The translations under genes were made by a program, and so were the position numbers. A model generated the notes under the pieces. It made no database searches. It had not been told where the DNA came from and was given only the letters and a program-made list of their open reading frames with translations. A stretch of 64,000 nt of DNA from Falsiroseomonas algicola (lineage in GTDB: Bacteria; Pseudomonadota; Alphaproteobacteria; Acetobacterales; Acetobacteraceae): NCBI RefSeq assembly GCF_011040385.1, contig NZ_JAAIKB010000015.1, positions 62,001 to 126,000 of the forward strand, read 5' to 3'. Of this stretch, positions 47,759 to 56,918 are shown piece after piece; position 1 is the first letter of the stretch, and each line of letters begins with the position of its first letter.

Positions 47759-48906
47759 TTGGACGGCCTCTGGGAGAAGCTGCGGCCGAAGATGCCTTCC
47801 GCGATGCGGTTCTTCATCATCTCCAGGCTGCCGCCCGCGATCATCCAGCCCCGCGTCTTGCGCACGCAGTATTCGATCAGCAGATCCTGGCTGTAGCCCG
47901 TGCCGCCCATGATCTGCATGGATTCGTTGGAAGCCATCCACCCCGCCTGGTTGCAGGCATATTTCGCCAGCGCGATCTGCTGCGCATCGGGCAGCCCATC
48001 CCCGGCGCCGACGGCGGCGCGGTAGAGCAGCAGCTGCGCGCTATCCAGCGCGACCCGCATCTCCGCGAACTTCCATTGCAGACCCTGGAACTCCATCAGG
48101 GCCTTGCCGAACTGCTTGCGCTGCTCGGCATGCGCCTTGGCCTGGCGGAAGCAGTATTCGCCGAGCGCCAGCGCGCGTGTCGTATTGCCGCAGCGCTCGA
48201 CATTGAAGCCCGCGATCTGCTTGCGGAACCCGCCCTCGCCCAGCAGCACATTCTCGGCCGGGATGAAGACATTGTCGAAGTAGAGCGCGCACCAGGTCTC
48301 GCCATTCATGTAGCGGCTGGGCTGGCCGAGGCGGAAGCCTTCCATCCCCCGCTCCACGATGACGGAGCCGATGCCGTTCACGCCGGGTCCGAAGCGGCAA
48401 TAGATGACGAAGACGCCGGCATCCTCGGTGTTGCTCGTGAACACCTTGCCGCCATTCAGCCGGTACCCGTTGCCATCGCGCGTCGCAGTGGTCTTGAGGT
48501 CCGTCAGCGCGGAACCCGCATCGGGCTCCGTCATGCCGACGGCGGCAATCGTCTCGCCCTTCAGCAGCGGCGTGAAGTACTTCTCCTTCTGCCCGGGCGT
48601 CGCGTATTCCGCGAAGGTCCGGAAGGCGCCGAAATTGCCGGCCTGCAGCACATCCGCGCTGCGCGGGCAGACATAGGCGATCTGCTCCATCGCGAGCACG
48701 GCATCGAACAGCGTGCCACCCTGGCCGCCATCCTCCTCCGGCAGCATTATGCCGAACAATCCGTTCTCCGCCATCAGCTTCGCGACGTCCCAGGGGAAGC
48801 GCTCGTCATGCGCCCGCGCCACGGCGTCCTTTGCCAGATGCGTTTCCGCGAAGCGGCGCACGCTGTCCTGGAAGGCGATCTGTTCCTCGGTCAGGCCGAA
48901 ATGCAT
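47755..48906 (-). CDS. Acyl-CoA dehydrogenase
   Basis: A 383-aa FAD enzyme oxidising acyl-CoA at C2-C3. Family blocks are GLFGIMLPEEDGGQGG near residue 50, AVGMTEPDAGSALTDL near 123, GYRLNGGKVFTSNTEDA near 147 and the C-terminal MQIMGGTGYSQDLLIEYCVR near 335. The catalytic base position near GGTGY...E is occupied by the usual region. The start ATG overlaps the SDR stop as ATGA. Chain-length preference cannot be read from the sequence. Confidence 0.92.
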   Translation of the reverse strand: MHFGLTEEQIAFQDSVRRFAETHLAKDAVARAHDERFPWDVAKLMAENGLFGIMLPEEDGGQGGTLFDAVLAMEQIAYVCPRSADVLQAGNFGAFRTFAEYATPGQKEKYFTPLLKGETIAAVGMTEPDAGSALTDLKTTATRDGNGYRLNGGKVFTSNTEDAGVFVIYCRFGPGVNGIGSVIVERGMEGFRLGQPSRYMNGETWCALYFDNVFIPAENVLLGEGGFRKQIAGFNVERCGNTTRALALGEYCFRQAKAHAEQRKQFGKALMEFQGLQWKFAEMRVALDSAQLLLYRAAVGAGDGLPDAQQIALAKYACNQAGWMASNESMQIMGGTGYSQDLLIEYCVRKTRGWMIAGGSLEMMKNRIAEGIFGRSFSQRPSK

Positions 48907-49817
48907 CAGACGGGATCCCACGAAAACACGTCGCCGCTGCGATCGAGCGGCAGGAAATGTGACTTCAGCGCCGGCAGCGCCGTCTCCGCAATCGCCTCCG
49001 GCGTCCAGCCCTCGCCACGATGGGTGCTGCGGATGGGGCGCGGCTGGCTGAACAGGAACAGCTCATTGTGCCGGGCGGCGAAGATCTGGCCGGTGACGTC
49101 CTTCGCCGCATCCGAGGCCAGGAACACCGCGAGCGGCGCGTTCTTGTCCGGCGTCATCTGCTGCAGCCGTGCGACGCGCGCGCGCTCCGCCTCCGTGCTC
49201 GCCGGGATGGAACTCGTCATCCGCGACCAGGCGAAGGGCGCGATGCAGTTGGAGCGCACGCCGAAGCGCTGCATGTCGAGCGCGATCGATTTGGACATCG
49301 CTGCGATGCCGAGTTTCGCAGCCGAGTAGTTCGCCTGCCCGAAATTGCCGATGAGGCCCGAGGTGGACGTCATATGGACGTAGGCACCCGACCCCTGCTT
49401 CCGAAAATGCTCGGCGGCGGCGCGGCTGACGAAGAAGCTGCCGTTCAGGTGGACGTTGATGACGGCCAGCCATTCCTCCGGCGACATCTTGTGGAAGATC
49501 TGGTCGCGCAGGATGCCGGCATTGTTGACGACGATGTCGATGCGCCCGAAGGAATCCAGCGCCGTCTGCACGATCCGCTGCGCATTCGCCCATTCGGCGA
49601 CGCTGTCCGTATTCACCACCGCGCGCCCGCCGCGCTGCTGGATGATGGCGACGGTCTGCTCGCCCGGCGTCGTGCTGGTCGGGCCCTCGCCCGTCAGGCT
49701 GGCGCCGATGTCGTTGACCACGACCGCGGCACCGGCGACGGCCATCGCGATGGCGATCTCCCGCCCGATCCCGCCGCCCGCCCCGGTCACCACCGCGACC
49801 TTGCCTTCGAGCATCAT
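48906..49817 (-). CDS. SDR family oxidoreductase (3-hydroxyacyl-CoA type)
   Basis: A 303-aa short-chain dehydrogenase with intact active site: VAVVTGAGGGIGREIA, NNAGIL near residue 108, Ser in MTSTSGLIGNFGQ and NYSAAKLGIAAM (Tyr-x3-Lys) near 165. The length and GASLTGEG insert resemble the dehydrogenase part of MFE-2/HSD17B4-type proteins. It leads the overlapping operon with acyl-CoA dehydrogenase and CoA ligase, which suits oxidation of a hydroxyacyl-CoA. Divergent from the ABC importer (121 bp gap). Confidence 0.9.
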   Translation of the reverse strand: MMLEGKVAVVTGAGGGIGREIAIAMAVAGAAVVVNDIGASLTGEGPTSTTPGEQTVAIIQQRGGRAVVNTDSVAEWANAQRIVQTALDSFGRIDIVVNNAGILRDQIFHKMSPEEWLAVINVHLNGSFFVSRAAAEHFRKQGSGAYVHMTSTSGLIGNFGQANYSAAKLGIAAMSKSIALDMQRFGVRSNCIAPFAWSRMTSSIPASTEAERARVARLQQMTPDKNAPLAVFLASDAAKDVTGQIFAARHNELFLFSQPRPIRSTHRGEGWTPEAIAETALPALKSHFLPLDRSGDVFSWDPV

Positions 49818-49938
49818 GCCGGCTGCCTCCCTCTTGCGCAGGGGCGTTCTAGGCCGCTGCGATCGGGTCGTGAAGCCGGGTTGCCCCCATCGCCGCGCGC
49901 ACTATTCTGTTCACGCGTAGCCGGGTCAGGGAAACAGC

Positions 49939-50706
49939 ATGGCGTTGGTTGCCCTTGAGGGGGTCGGAAAGACCTTTCGCGGCCGCACGGGCGCGTGGGA
50001 GGCCGTTCGCGACTTCTCCCTGGAACTGGCGGAGGGCGAGTTCTTCTGCCTGCTCGGCACCTCCGGCTGCGGCAAGACCACGGTGCTCAACATGCTGGCG
50101 GGGTTCGAGGCGCCGACCACGGGCCGCATCCTGCTGGATGGCAAGCCCGTGCGCGGTCCCGGCGCCGATCGCGGCGTCGTCTTCCAGGGCCATGACAGCC
50201 TCTATGACTGGCTGACCGCGCTCGACAACATCGCCTTCGGGTTGCGCCTTCGCGGCATGGCAAAGGCGGAGCGGCGCGCCGTGGCCCAGCGCTTCCTGAC
50301 CATGGTCGGGCTGACGGGGCAGGGGGCCAAGCACCCCTCCGAATTGTCGGGCGGCATGAAGCAGCGTATCCAGATTGCCCGCGCGCTGGCCAATGATCCA
50401 CGCATCCTGCTGATGGACGAACCCTTCGGCGCGCTGGATGCGATGACGCGCGCGGTGCTGCAGAACGAACTCTCCCGCATCTGGGCGGAGACGCGGAAGA
50501 CCGTGCTCTTCATCACCCATGACATCGAGGAAGCGGTGGCGCTGTCCACCCGCGTCGGCGTGATGAAGCGCGGCCCGGGCGGCACGCTGAAGGCCGTGGT
50601 GCCGGTCGATCTTCCCTTCCCCCGCGAACGCACCTCGGACGGCTTCATGCAGACCTTCCGCCAGGTCCATGCGCTGATCCATGAGGAGATCCACCCTCAT
50701 GAATAA
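49939..50706 (+). CDS. ABC transporter ATPase (nitrate/sulfonate/taurine type)
   Basis: A 255-aa ATPase of the SsuB/TauB/NrtD family. Walker A is GTSGCGKTTVLNML near residue 40. The Q-loop is VVFQGHDSLYDWLTALDNI, the signature LSGGMKQRIQIARAL, Walker B ILLMDEPFGALDAM, and the switch His is in FITHDIEEAV. CAGGGAAA precedes the ATG. It is first in a three-gene importer with the permease gene overlapping by 8 nt. Confidence 0.92.
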   Translation: MALVALEGVGKTFRGRTGAWEAVRDFSLELAEGEFFCLLGTSGCGKTTVLNMLAGFEAPTTGRILLDGKPVRGPGADRGVVFQGHDSLYDWLTALDNIAFGLRLRGMAKAERRAVAQRFLTMVGLTGQGAKHPSELSGGMKQRIQIARALANDPRILLMDEPFGALDAMTRAVLQNELSRIWAETRKTVLFITHDIEEAVALSTRVGVMKRGPGGTLKAVVPVDLPFPRERTSDGFMQTFRQVHALIHEEIHPHE

Positions 50707-51460
50707 CCGCGCGGCCACCATCGGCGGCTATGTCGCCGGCTTCGCCCTGCTGTTCCTGATCTGGCATTTCGCCAGCCAGTTCCTGGTGCGGTCGGTCCTG
50801 TTCCCTTCGCCCTTTCCGGTCTTCGAACGCGCCGTGGTGCTGATCGAGGACGGGCTGCTGCAGGAAGCCGTCCTCGCCTCCATGCGCCGCATCCTGCAGG
50901 GGTTCCTGTTGGGCAGCGCGCTCGGCATCCCGATCGGACTCGCACTTGGCAGCTTCCGCCCGGTACGGCTGCTGCTGGAGCCCTGGACGGAATTCTTCCG
51001 CTTCATCCCCGCCGTCGCGATGATCACCGTGGCCGTGATCTGGTTCGGCATCGGGGAGGAGAGCAAGATCTTCCTGATCGCGTATACGACGGTCTTCGTC
51101 GTCATCATCGCGACCGCCGCCGGCGTCGGCGCGGTCGGCAAGGACAAGATCCGCGCGGCGCAATGCCTGGGCGCGAACAGGTTCCAGCTCTTCGCCCTCG
51201 TCGCCCTTCCCGCGACCGTGCCCTACATCCTGACGGGCATGCGGCTTGCGATGGCCAATGCCTTCGTCACCATCGTCGCGGCGGAACTCGTCGCCTCCAA
51301 TGACGGGCTCGGCAAGATGCTCTGGGATGCGCGCCTGTTCATGCAGGTGGAGGACATCTTCGTCGCCCTCATCTCGCTCGGCCTGCTCGGCTTCGCCACC
51401 GACCGGACCTTCCGCCTGCTGATCCGCGCCTTCGCGGGCCGCTTCAACCCGACCATGTGA
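50699..51460 (+). CDS. ABC transporter permease (SsuC/TauC type)
   Basis: A 253-aa inner-membrane protein with about six helices and the BPD_transp_1 EAA loop (AAQCLGANRFQLFALVALPATVPYI near residue 165). LFPSPFPVFERAVVLI and GFLLGSALGIPIGLALG are typical of SsuC/TauC. GAGGAG lies ahead of the ATG at 50699, which overlaps the ATPase stop by 8 nt. Substrate is set by the binding protein next door. Confidence 0.9.
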   Translation: MNNRAATIGGYVAGFALLFLIWHFASQFLVRSVLFPSPFPVFERAVVLIEDGLLQEAVLASMRRILQGFLLGSALGIPIGLALGSFRPVRLLLEPWTEFFRFIPAVAMITVAVIWFGIGEESKIFLIAYTTVFVVIIATAAGVGAVGKDKIRAAQCLGANRFQLFALVALPATVPYILTGMRLAMANAFVTIVAAELVASNDGLGKMLWDARLFMQVEDIFVALISLGLLGFATDRTFRLLIRAFAGRFNPTM

Positions 51461-51483
51461 CCACGAACAGGGAGAGAGAAACC

Positions 51484-52443
51484 ATGCTGAACCGACGTAG
51501 CCTGCTGGCCGCGGGCGCTGCCGCCGCGCTGCCGCTGCCTGCCTTCGCGCAGGGCGCGCCCATCCGGATGACGATCGCGACGGGCGTCGATCCCTCCTTC
51601 GCGCCCTACTACGTCGCGCGGGAAGGCGGCTTCTTCCAGCGCAACGGGCTCGACGTGACGGTGAATACCGGCCCCTCCGGCTCCGCCATGATCGCCTTCC
51701 TCGTCGGCAACCAGATCAACTCCGCCTATGGCGCTGAACAGGCCGGCGTCTCCGCCCACCTGGTCGATCCCAACGTCGTGGCGGTGGCGGAAGGCACGGC
51801 GCTGCTGCGCTGGATCAGCGTGCTCGGCCGCAATGTCGAGAACATGGAAGCGCTGAAGGGCAAGCGCGTCGGTGTCGCCCGCGGCACGGGCAGCGAGACC
51901 TTCTGGCTCTCGGTCGTCTCCAAGCTCAACCTGAACCCGGCCGACTACACCATCGTGAATGTCGAGGCGCCGGAGATGGTGGCCGCGCTGGAACGCGGCA
52001 ACATCGACGCCTTCGCGGTGTGGGAACCCTGGCCGACCCGCGCCATGCGCGCCATCCCCAACACCAAGATCCTGCTGTCCAACGACCAGATCCAGATCGT
52101 CCGCAACTTCGTCTACATGAACAAGGGCTGGGCGGAAGCGAATCAGGAAGCCACGCAGCGCTTCATGCGCGCTTTGATCCAGGCGCAGGAATTCATCGCC
52201 AGCAACGCGACGGAAGCGGCGGCCCAGACCGCCCGCTTCCTCCGCCAGGACCGCGCCTTCATCGCGGAGCTGATGACCAAGGTCGAGTACAGGATGAACC
52301 TGACGCCCGACAGCGTCGGCAACATCCAGCTCGCCATCGACCAGCTGCGCGGCATGAACCGCCTCTCGCGCGACGTGACGCCTGACCAGGTGATCTGGAA
52401 GGCGCCGCTCGCCGCCGCCGCCGCTGGCCGCGTGACGATCTGA
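51484..52443 (+). CDS. ABC substrate-binding protein (NMT1/SsuA-like)
   Basis: A 319-aa periplasmic protein with a twin-arginine-like signal (MLNRRSLLAAGAAAALPLPAFA, RRSLLAA). The mature chain starts with IRMTIATGVDPSFAPYYVARE. The NMT1/SsuA pattern follows: GFFQRNGLDVTV, LKGKRVGVARGTGSE and ALERGNIDAFAVWEPWP. The ligand could be a sulfonate, pyrimidine precursor or similar; no desulfonation gene (ssuD, tauD) is near, so sulfonate is not supported. The AGGGAGAGA box fixes the start. Confidence 0.9.
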   Translation: MLNRRSLLAAGAAAALPLPAFAQGAPIRMTIATGVDPSFAPYYVAREGGFFQRNGLDVTVNTGPSGSAMIAFLVGNQINSAYGAEQAGVSAHLVDPNVVAVAEGTALLRWISVLGRNVENMEALKGKRVGVARGTGSETFWLSVVSKLNLNPADYTIVNVEAPEMVAALERGNIDAFAVWEPWPTRAMRAIPNTKILLSNDQIQIVRNFVYMNKGWAEANQEATQRFMRALIQAQEFIASNATEAAAQTARFLRQDRAFIAELMTKVEYRMNLTPDSVGNIQLAIDQLRGMNRLSRDVTPDQVIWKAPLAAAAAGRVTI

Positions 52444-52446
52444 GGC

Positions 52447-53121
52447 TCATTCCGCATCCGCCAGGGCGCGCAGCCCTGGTGGATCGCTGATCCGAAGTCC
52501 TGCGCGCGACGGCTCCACCAGCTTCGCCGCGCGGAACTCCACCAGGGCGAGGTTCACCTTGGGCCTGGTCGCCGCGACCAGCGCCGCCAGCTGGCCCTGT
52601 GGCAGCCGCACCAGCCCGGCCGGGTCGGCCGCCGCCAGCTTCAACAAGGCGGCTGCCAGGCGCTGGGGCAGGGGCCGCAGCCCCACCGCCTCCACCTGCT
52701 CCGTCGTGCGCCGCAGCCGTGCCACCAGGGTGCGCAGCAGCGCCAGCGCTGTGGCGTGATCCTCGGCCAGCACCGCGGCGGCATCGGCGTGCCGGACCAG
52801 CAGGGCGGAGACGGGCGTCAGCGCCGTGCAATCCGCGCTGCGCGGCCCGCCATCCACCAGCGCGACCTCGCCGACCGGCTCCCCGGCCCCGGCCAGGCCG
52901 AGCGTCAGTTCCCGCCCCGCGCCCGTTGCCAGGTGAAGCCGCACCAGCCCGTCCAGCACCAGCAGCATGCCATCCGCGCCGGAATCGCCGCGGCGGAACA
53001 CCACCTCGCCCTCCCGGTACCGCACGGGCCGCGCGGCCACGGCCAGGCGGGCGCGGGCGGCCTCCGGCACGCCGGAGAAGAGTGGCAGGCGGTCGATGGC
53101 GCGGCGGGCCTCGATCGACAT
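52447..53121 (-). CDS. Crp/Fnr-family regulator
   Basis: A 224-aa regulator with an N-terminal cyclic-nucleotide-binding fold (LFSGVPEAARARLAVAAR; GGDSG-like FRRGDSGADGMLLVLDGLVRL; AGEPVGEVALVDGG) and a C-terminal helix-turn-helix (LPQGQLAALVAATRPKVNLAL). It has no N-terminal cysteine cluster, so oxygen sensing by Fnr-type [4Fe-4S] is not expected. The longer open frame upstream runs into the hydrolase gene; ATG at 53121 is 17 bp after that stop. Probably co-transcribed with the hydrolase. Confidence 0.85.
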   Translation of the reverse strand: MSIEARRAIDRLPLFSGVPEAARARLAVAARPVRYREGEVVFRRGDSGADGMLLVLDGLVRLHLATGAGRELTLGLAGAGEPVGEVALVDGGPRSADCTALTPVSALLVRHADAAAVLAEDHATALALLRTLVARLRRTTEQVEAVGLRPLPQRLAAALLKLAAADPAGLVRLPQGQLAALVAATRPKVNLALVEFRAAKLVEPSRAGLRISDPPGLRALADAE

Positions 53122-53138
53122 CGCCGCGCCTGGTCCCG

Positions 53139-54026
53139 CTACTTCTCGGACGCCGCGATGATGCCGCCGGACAGGCTGGCCGGGATGCGGTTGGTCCAGC
53201 GGCCGCCATCCACCTGCGTGACGAAGTCCAGCACCGCGCGGTTGAAGGCGTCCGGATCCTCCAGGTTCATGGTGTGGCCGCATTTCGGCATGACCAGCAG
53301 CGCGCTGCTCTTGATGGTGCGCTTCAGGTAGATCGACGCCTCCAGCGTGGGGTCATCCTCGTCGCCGGCGATCACCAGCGTCGGCACTTCCATCTTGCTG
53401 AAGCCGTCCTTCAGGTCGAACAGCGAAGGCCGGCGCCGCTGCACGCCGTTCATGGTCAGCGCGGAGCCCTCCGTGCTGTGCTCACAGAGCTGGTCCTGGA
53501 ATTCCTTGTAGCCGCGCGGGTCCTTCTCCTCGAAGACCAGGCGCGTCGGGCCGCGGCTGTAGGTCATGCCGAACTTCGCCATCGTCTCCGACCGGATGCG
53601 GGCGATGGCGGCGTCCGTCTCCTTGTGGAATTGCGGCATCTTGTCCGGCGAGGCCCCGTAGCCCACGCCCGCGGCCACCAGGCTGCGGCAGAGGTCCGCA
53701 TGGCGCAGCCCCATATGCAGCGCGGCGAAGCCGCCCATGGACAGGCCCACCACATGGGTCTTGCCGAGGCCGAGGCCCTTGATGACGGCCGCGATGTCGT
53801 CCGTCGCGCGGTCCTGGCTGTACTTCTCGGGATCGGACGGCACCTCGGACGGCGTGTAGCCCCGCGCGGCATAGGTCACGCAGCGGTAGCGGCGGGAGAA
53901 GAAGCGCATCTGCGCCTCCCAGCTCCGATGGTCGCCGGCATATTCATGCACGAACACCATGGGCGTGCCGGAGCCCGCTTCCTCATAGTAGAGGCTCACC
54001 CCGTCATCGGTGCGGATCGTCGGCAT
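53139..54026 (-). CDS. Alpha/beta hydrolase
   Basis: A 295-aa alpha/beta-hydrolase. The oxyanion region is MVFVHEYAGDHRSWE, the nucleophile elbow VVGLSMGGFAAL (Ser near residue 97), the acid in LVIAGDEDDPT near 235 and the His in KCGHTMNLEDP near 264. The product may be an esterase or a meta-cleavage-type hydrolase. The following Crp/Fnr-type gene is in the same orientation. Substrate unknown. Confidence 0.88.
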   Translation of the reverse strand: MPTIRTDDGVSLYYEEAGSGTPMVFVHEYAGDHRSWEAQMRFFSRRYRCVTYAARGYTPSEVPSDPEKYSQDRATDDIAAVIKGLGLGKTHVVGLSMGGFAALHMGLRHADLCRSLVAAGVGYGASPDKMPQFHKETDAAIARIRSETMAKFGMTYSRGPTRLVFEEKDPRGYKEFQDQLCEHSTEGSALTMNGVQRRRPSLFDLKDGFSKMEVPTLVIAGDEDDPTLEASIYLKRTIKSSALLVMPKCGHTMNLEDPDAFNRAVLDFVTQVDGGRWTNRIPASLSGGIIAASEK

Positions 54027-54180
54027 CGTCTCTCCAATCTGGTCCCGGGAAGGCGCCGGATCGTGGCGCCGGGGGATCGAGTCGGCAACCCTGGGACGGC
54101 ACCTTGACTCGGGGCAGGGGCGAGCGCATCTGCCAATCCGGACCCGATGGGTCCCCTTTCAGGAGCGGGAGCGACGCCGC

Positions 54181-54645
54181 GTGCTGCGGGTCTCGAAATT
54201 CACCGATTATGCCGTGGTGGTGTTGAGCCGGCTGGAAGCCGAGGGAGGGGTGCAGACCGCGCCTGGCCTCGCTGGCGGCACGGGCATCGCCGAACCCACG
54301 GTGGCCAAGGTGCTGAAGATGCTGGCCCAGGCGGGCCTGGTGGAGGGGCTGCGCGGTGCCCGCGGGGGATACCGCCTGCTGCGCCCACTGTCATCCCTGC
54401 CGCTGTCGGACGTGATCGTCGCCGTGGATGGCCCGATCGCCCTGACCGCCTGCGTCGATGGCGGATTCGGTCTTTGCGAGGCCGAGAATACCTGCCCCGT
54501 GCGCGGCCGCTGGGACCCCGTGAATGCCGCCATCCGCGGCGCGCTCTCCGCCATCATGGTGAGCGAGATCGCGACGCGGCCTGGTCGTGCCGCGCTGCCC
54601 GCGCACCTGACTGCCACTCCTGTGCCCGCCCTTCTGGCCGAGTAG
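54181..54645 (+). CDS. SUF operon Rrf2-family regulator
   Basis: A 154-aa Rrf2 protein with winged helix ([43 protein letters not shown]) and three cysteines in [19 protein letters not shown] (spacing C-x7-C-x5-C) that probably bind a [2Fe-2S] cluster. It fits the alphaproteobacterial/Xanthomonas-type SUF regulator (TIGR02944). GTG at 54181 is preceded by AGGAG/GGGAG. The longer frame upstream would begin in the divergent gene's promoter. It precedes sufB by 10 bp and presumably controls the operon according to iron-sulfur status. Confidence 0.9.
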   Translation: MLRVSKFTDYAVVVLSRLEAEGGVQTAPGLAGGTGIAEPTVAKVLKMLAQAGLVEGLRGARGGYRLLRPLSSLPLSDVIVAVDGPIALTACVDGGFGLCEAENTCPVRGRWDPVNAAIRGALSAIMVSEIATRPGRAALPAHLTATPVPALLAE

Positions 54646-54655
54646 GACACGTTCC

Positions 54656-56155
54656 ATGCCCGCCGTCACCGAGACGCTCGAGACCGTCCAGTCCGTCACC
54701 GAAGGCGGCTACAAGTGGGGGTTCGAGACCGACATCGAGATGGAGTTCGCGCCCAAGGGCCTGAACGAGGACATCGTCCGCTTCATCTCCGCGAAGAAGA
54801 ATGAGCCCGCCTGGCTGCTGGAATGGCGGCTGAAGGCCTTCGCCATGTGGAAGAAGATGGAGGAGCCCACATGGGCCGCCGTCTCCTACCCGAAGATCGA
54901 CTACCAGGACGCCTACTACTATGCGGCGCCGACGCAGAAGGTGAAGCCGAAGTCGCTGGACGAGGTCGATCCGGAACTGCTGAAGACCTACGCCAAGCTC
55001 GGCATCCCGCTGAAGGAGCAGGCGATCCTGGCCGGCGTCGAGGGCGCGGGCGACACGCCCGCCGATGGCGGCCGCATGCCGATCGCGGTCGATGCGGTGT
55101 TCGACAGCGTCTCCGTCGCCACCTCCTACAAGGAGCGGCTGGCAAAGGACGGCATCATCTTCTGCGCGATCAGCGAAGCGGTGCAGGAGCATCCGGAGCT
55201 GGTGCGCCAGTACCTCGGCACCGTCGTGCCGCAGGGCGACAACTACTTCGCTGCGCTGAACAGCGCCGTCTTCACCGATGGCAGCTTCGTCTACATCCCG
55301 AAGGGCGTGCGCTGCCCGATGGAGCTGTCCACCTATTTCCGCATCAATGCCAAGAGCACCGGGCAGTTCGAGCGCACCCTGATCATTGCCGATGAGGGCA
55401 GCACGGTCAGCTACCTCGAGGGCTGCACGGCCCCGCAGCGGGACGAGAACCAGCTGCATGCCGCGGTGGTGGAGCTCGTCGCGCTGGATGATGCGACAAT
55501 CAAGTACAGCACGGTGCAGAACTGGTACCCCGGCGATGCCGAGGGCCGGGGCGGCATCTACAACTTTGTCACCAAGCGCGCGGATTGCCGCGGCGCGCGG
55601 AGCAAGGTGAGCTGGACGCAGGTGGAGACGGGCTCCGCCATCACCTGGAAGTACCCCTCCTGCATCCTGCGCGGCGATGACAGCGTGGGCGAGTTCTATT
55701 CCGTCGCCATCACCAACAACCGCCAGCAGGCCGATACCGGGACCAAGATGTTCCATATCGGCCGCAACACGCGCAGCACCATCGTCAGCAAGGGCATCAG
55801 TGCGGGGCGCGGGCAGAACACCTATCGCGGCCTGGTGCGGATCAGCCCCAAGGCGGCCGGCGCGCGCAACTTCACGCAATGCGACAGCCTGCTGATCGGC
55901 GATGAATGCGGCGCGCATACCGTGCCCTACATCGAGAACCGCTGCATGTCCGCCAAGGTGGAGCATGAAGCGACGACGTCGCGCATCGCGGAGGACCAGC
56001 TCTTCTACTGCCGCCAGCGCGGGCTGAGCGAGGAAGATGCCGTGGGCCTCATCGTCAACGGCTTCTGCCGGGAGGTCCTGAAGGAGCTGCCGATGGAATT
56101 CGCCGTGGAAGCGCAGAAGCTGCTGCAGATCAGCCTCGAAGGCTCGGTCGGTTAA
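54656..56155 (+). CDS. sufB: Fe-S assembly scaffold protein SufB
   Basis: A 499-aa scaffold subunit of SufBC2D on which the new cluster is formed. The N-terminus [12 protein letters not shown] is typical. Core blocks are [30 protein letters not shown], and [15 protein letters not shown] in the beta-helix. The C-terminal half contains [18 protein letters not shown] with cysteines in the region used for cluster assembly. Length is usual. It follows the regulator by 10 bp and is 16 bp ahead of sufC. Confidence 0.97.
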   Translation: MPAVTETLETVQSVTEGGYKWGFETDIEMEFAPKGLNEDIVRFISAKKNEPAWLLEWRLKAFAMWKKMEEPTWAAVSYPKIDYQDAYYYAAPTQKVKPKSLDEVDPELLKTYAKLGIPLKEQAILAGVEGAGDTPADGGRMPIAVDAVFDSVSVATSYKERLAKDGIIFCAISEAVQEHPELVRQYLGTVVPQGDNYFAALNSAVFTDGSFVYIPKGVRCPMELSTYFRINAKSTGQFERTLIIADEGSTVSYLEGCTAPQRDENQLHAAVVELVALDDATIKYSTVQNWYPGDAEGRGGIYNFVTKRADCRGARSKVSWTQVETGSAITWKYPSCILRGDDSVGEFYSVAITNNRQQADTGTKMFHIGRNTRSTIVSKGISAGRGQNTYRGLVRISPKAAGARNFTQCDSLLIGDECGAHTVPYIENRCMSAKVEHEATTSRIAEDQLFYCRQRGLSEEDAVGLIVNGFCREVLKELPMEFAVEAQKLLQISLEGSVG

Positions 56156-56171
56156 GGGATCGCCTGGAATC

Positions 56172-56918
56172 ATGCTGAAGATCGAGAACCTGCACGCCAC
56201 CGTCGATGGCAAGCCGATCCTGAAGGGGTTGTCGCTGTCGATCGCGCCGGGCGAGATCCACGCCATCATGGGCCCGAACGGCTCCGGCAAGTCCACGCTG
56301 AGCTACGTGCTGGCGGGGCGGGAAGGCTATGAGGTCACGGAAGGCTCCGTCACCTTCATGGGCCAGGATCTGCTGGCGATGGAGCCGGAGGAGCGTGCCG
56401 TGGCCGGCGTCTTCCTGGCCTTCCAGGCGCCGGTCGAGCTGCCTGGTGTCGGCAACGCCAACTTCCTGCGCACCGCGCTGAACGCGGTGCGGCGCGCAAA
56501 GGGCGAGGCGGAGGTGGATGCCATCCAGTTCCTCAAGCTCGCCCGCGCGCGGATGAAGGTGCTGAACATGCCGGACGATATGCTGAAGCGCCCGGTCAAT
56601 GTCGGCTTCTCCGGCGGCGAGAAGAAGCGGAACGAGATGCTGCAGATGGCGATGCTCTCGCCGAAGCTGGCGCTGCTGGACGAGACCGATAGCGGGCTCG
56701 ACATCGATGCGCTGAAGATGGTGGCGGATACCGTGAACAGCCTGCGCGGACCGGACTTCTCCGCCCTCGTCATCACCCATTACCAGCGCCTGCTGAACCA
56801 CATCGTGCCGGACCATGTGCATGTGCTGTCCGCCGGCCGCATCATCCGCAGCGGTGGGCCGGAACTGGCGCAGGAGCTCGAGGCGACGGGCTACGCCGCC
56901 TCGGTGGCCGCGGCATGA
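56172..56918 (+). CDS. sufC: Fe-S assembly ATPase SufC
   Basis: A 248-aa ABC-type ATPase that drives SufBCD. Walker A is GPNGSGKSTLSYVL near residue 37. VFLAFQAPVELPGVGN is the SufC-specific Q-loop. The signature FSGGEKKRNEMLQMAML and Walker B ALLDETDSGLDID (SufC-type DETDSGLDID) are exact. H-loop VITHYQRLLN. The stop overlaps the sufD start as ATGA. Confidence 0.97.
   Translation: MLKIENLHATVDGKPILKGLSLSIAPGEIHAIMGPNGSGKSTLSYVLAGREGYEVTEGSVTFMGQDLLAMEPEERAVAGVFLAFQAPVELPGVGNANFLRTALNAVRRAKGEAEVDAIQFLKLARARMKVLNMPDDMLKRPVNVGFSGGEKKRNEMLQMAMLSPKLALLDETDSGLDIDALKMVADTVNSLRGPDFSALVITHYQRLLNHIVPDHVHVLSAGRIIRSGGPELAQELEATGYAASVAAA

Noticed and set aside
45926-47896. 656-codon + strand frame opposite the CoA ligase
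   Set aside because: Arg/Gly/His-rich antisense frame without domains.
49939-52443. Labelling the importer as a sulfonate or taurine system
   Set aside because: The family is right, but no desulfonation enzyme is adjacent and the binding protein does not show a diagnostic ligand site.
52447-53121. Calling the regulator Fnr
   Set aside because: The N-terminal cysteine cluster required for oxygen-sensing Fnr is absent.
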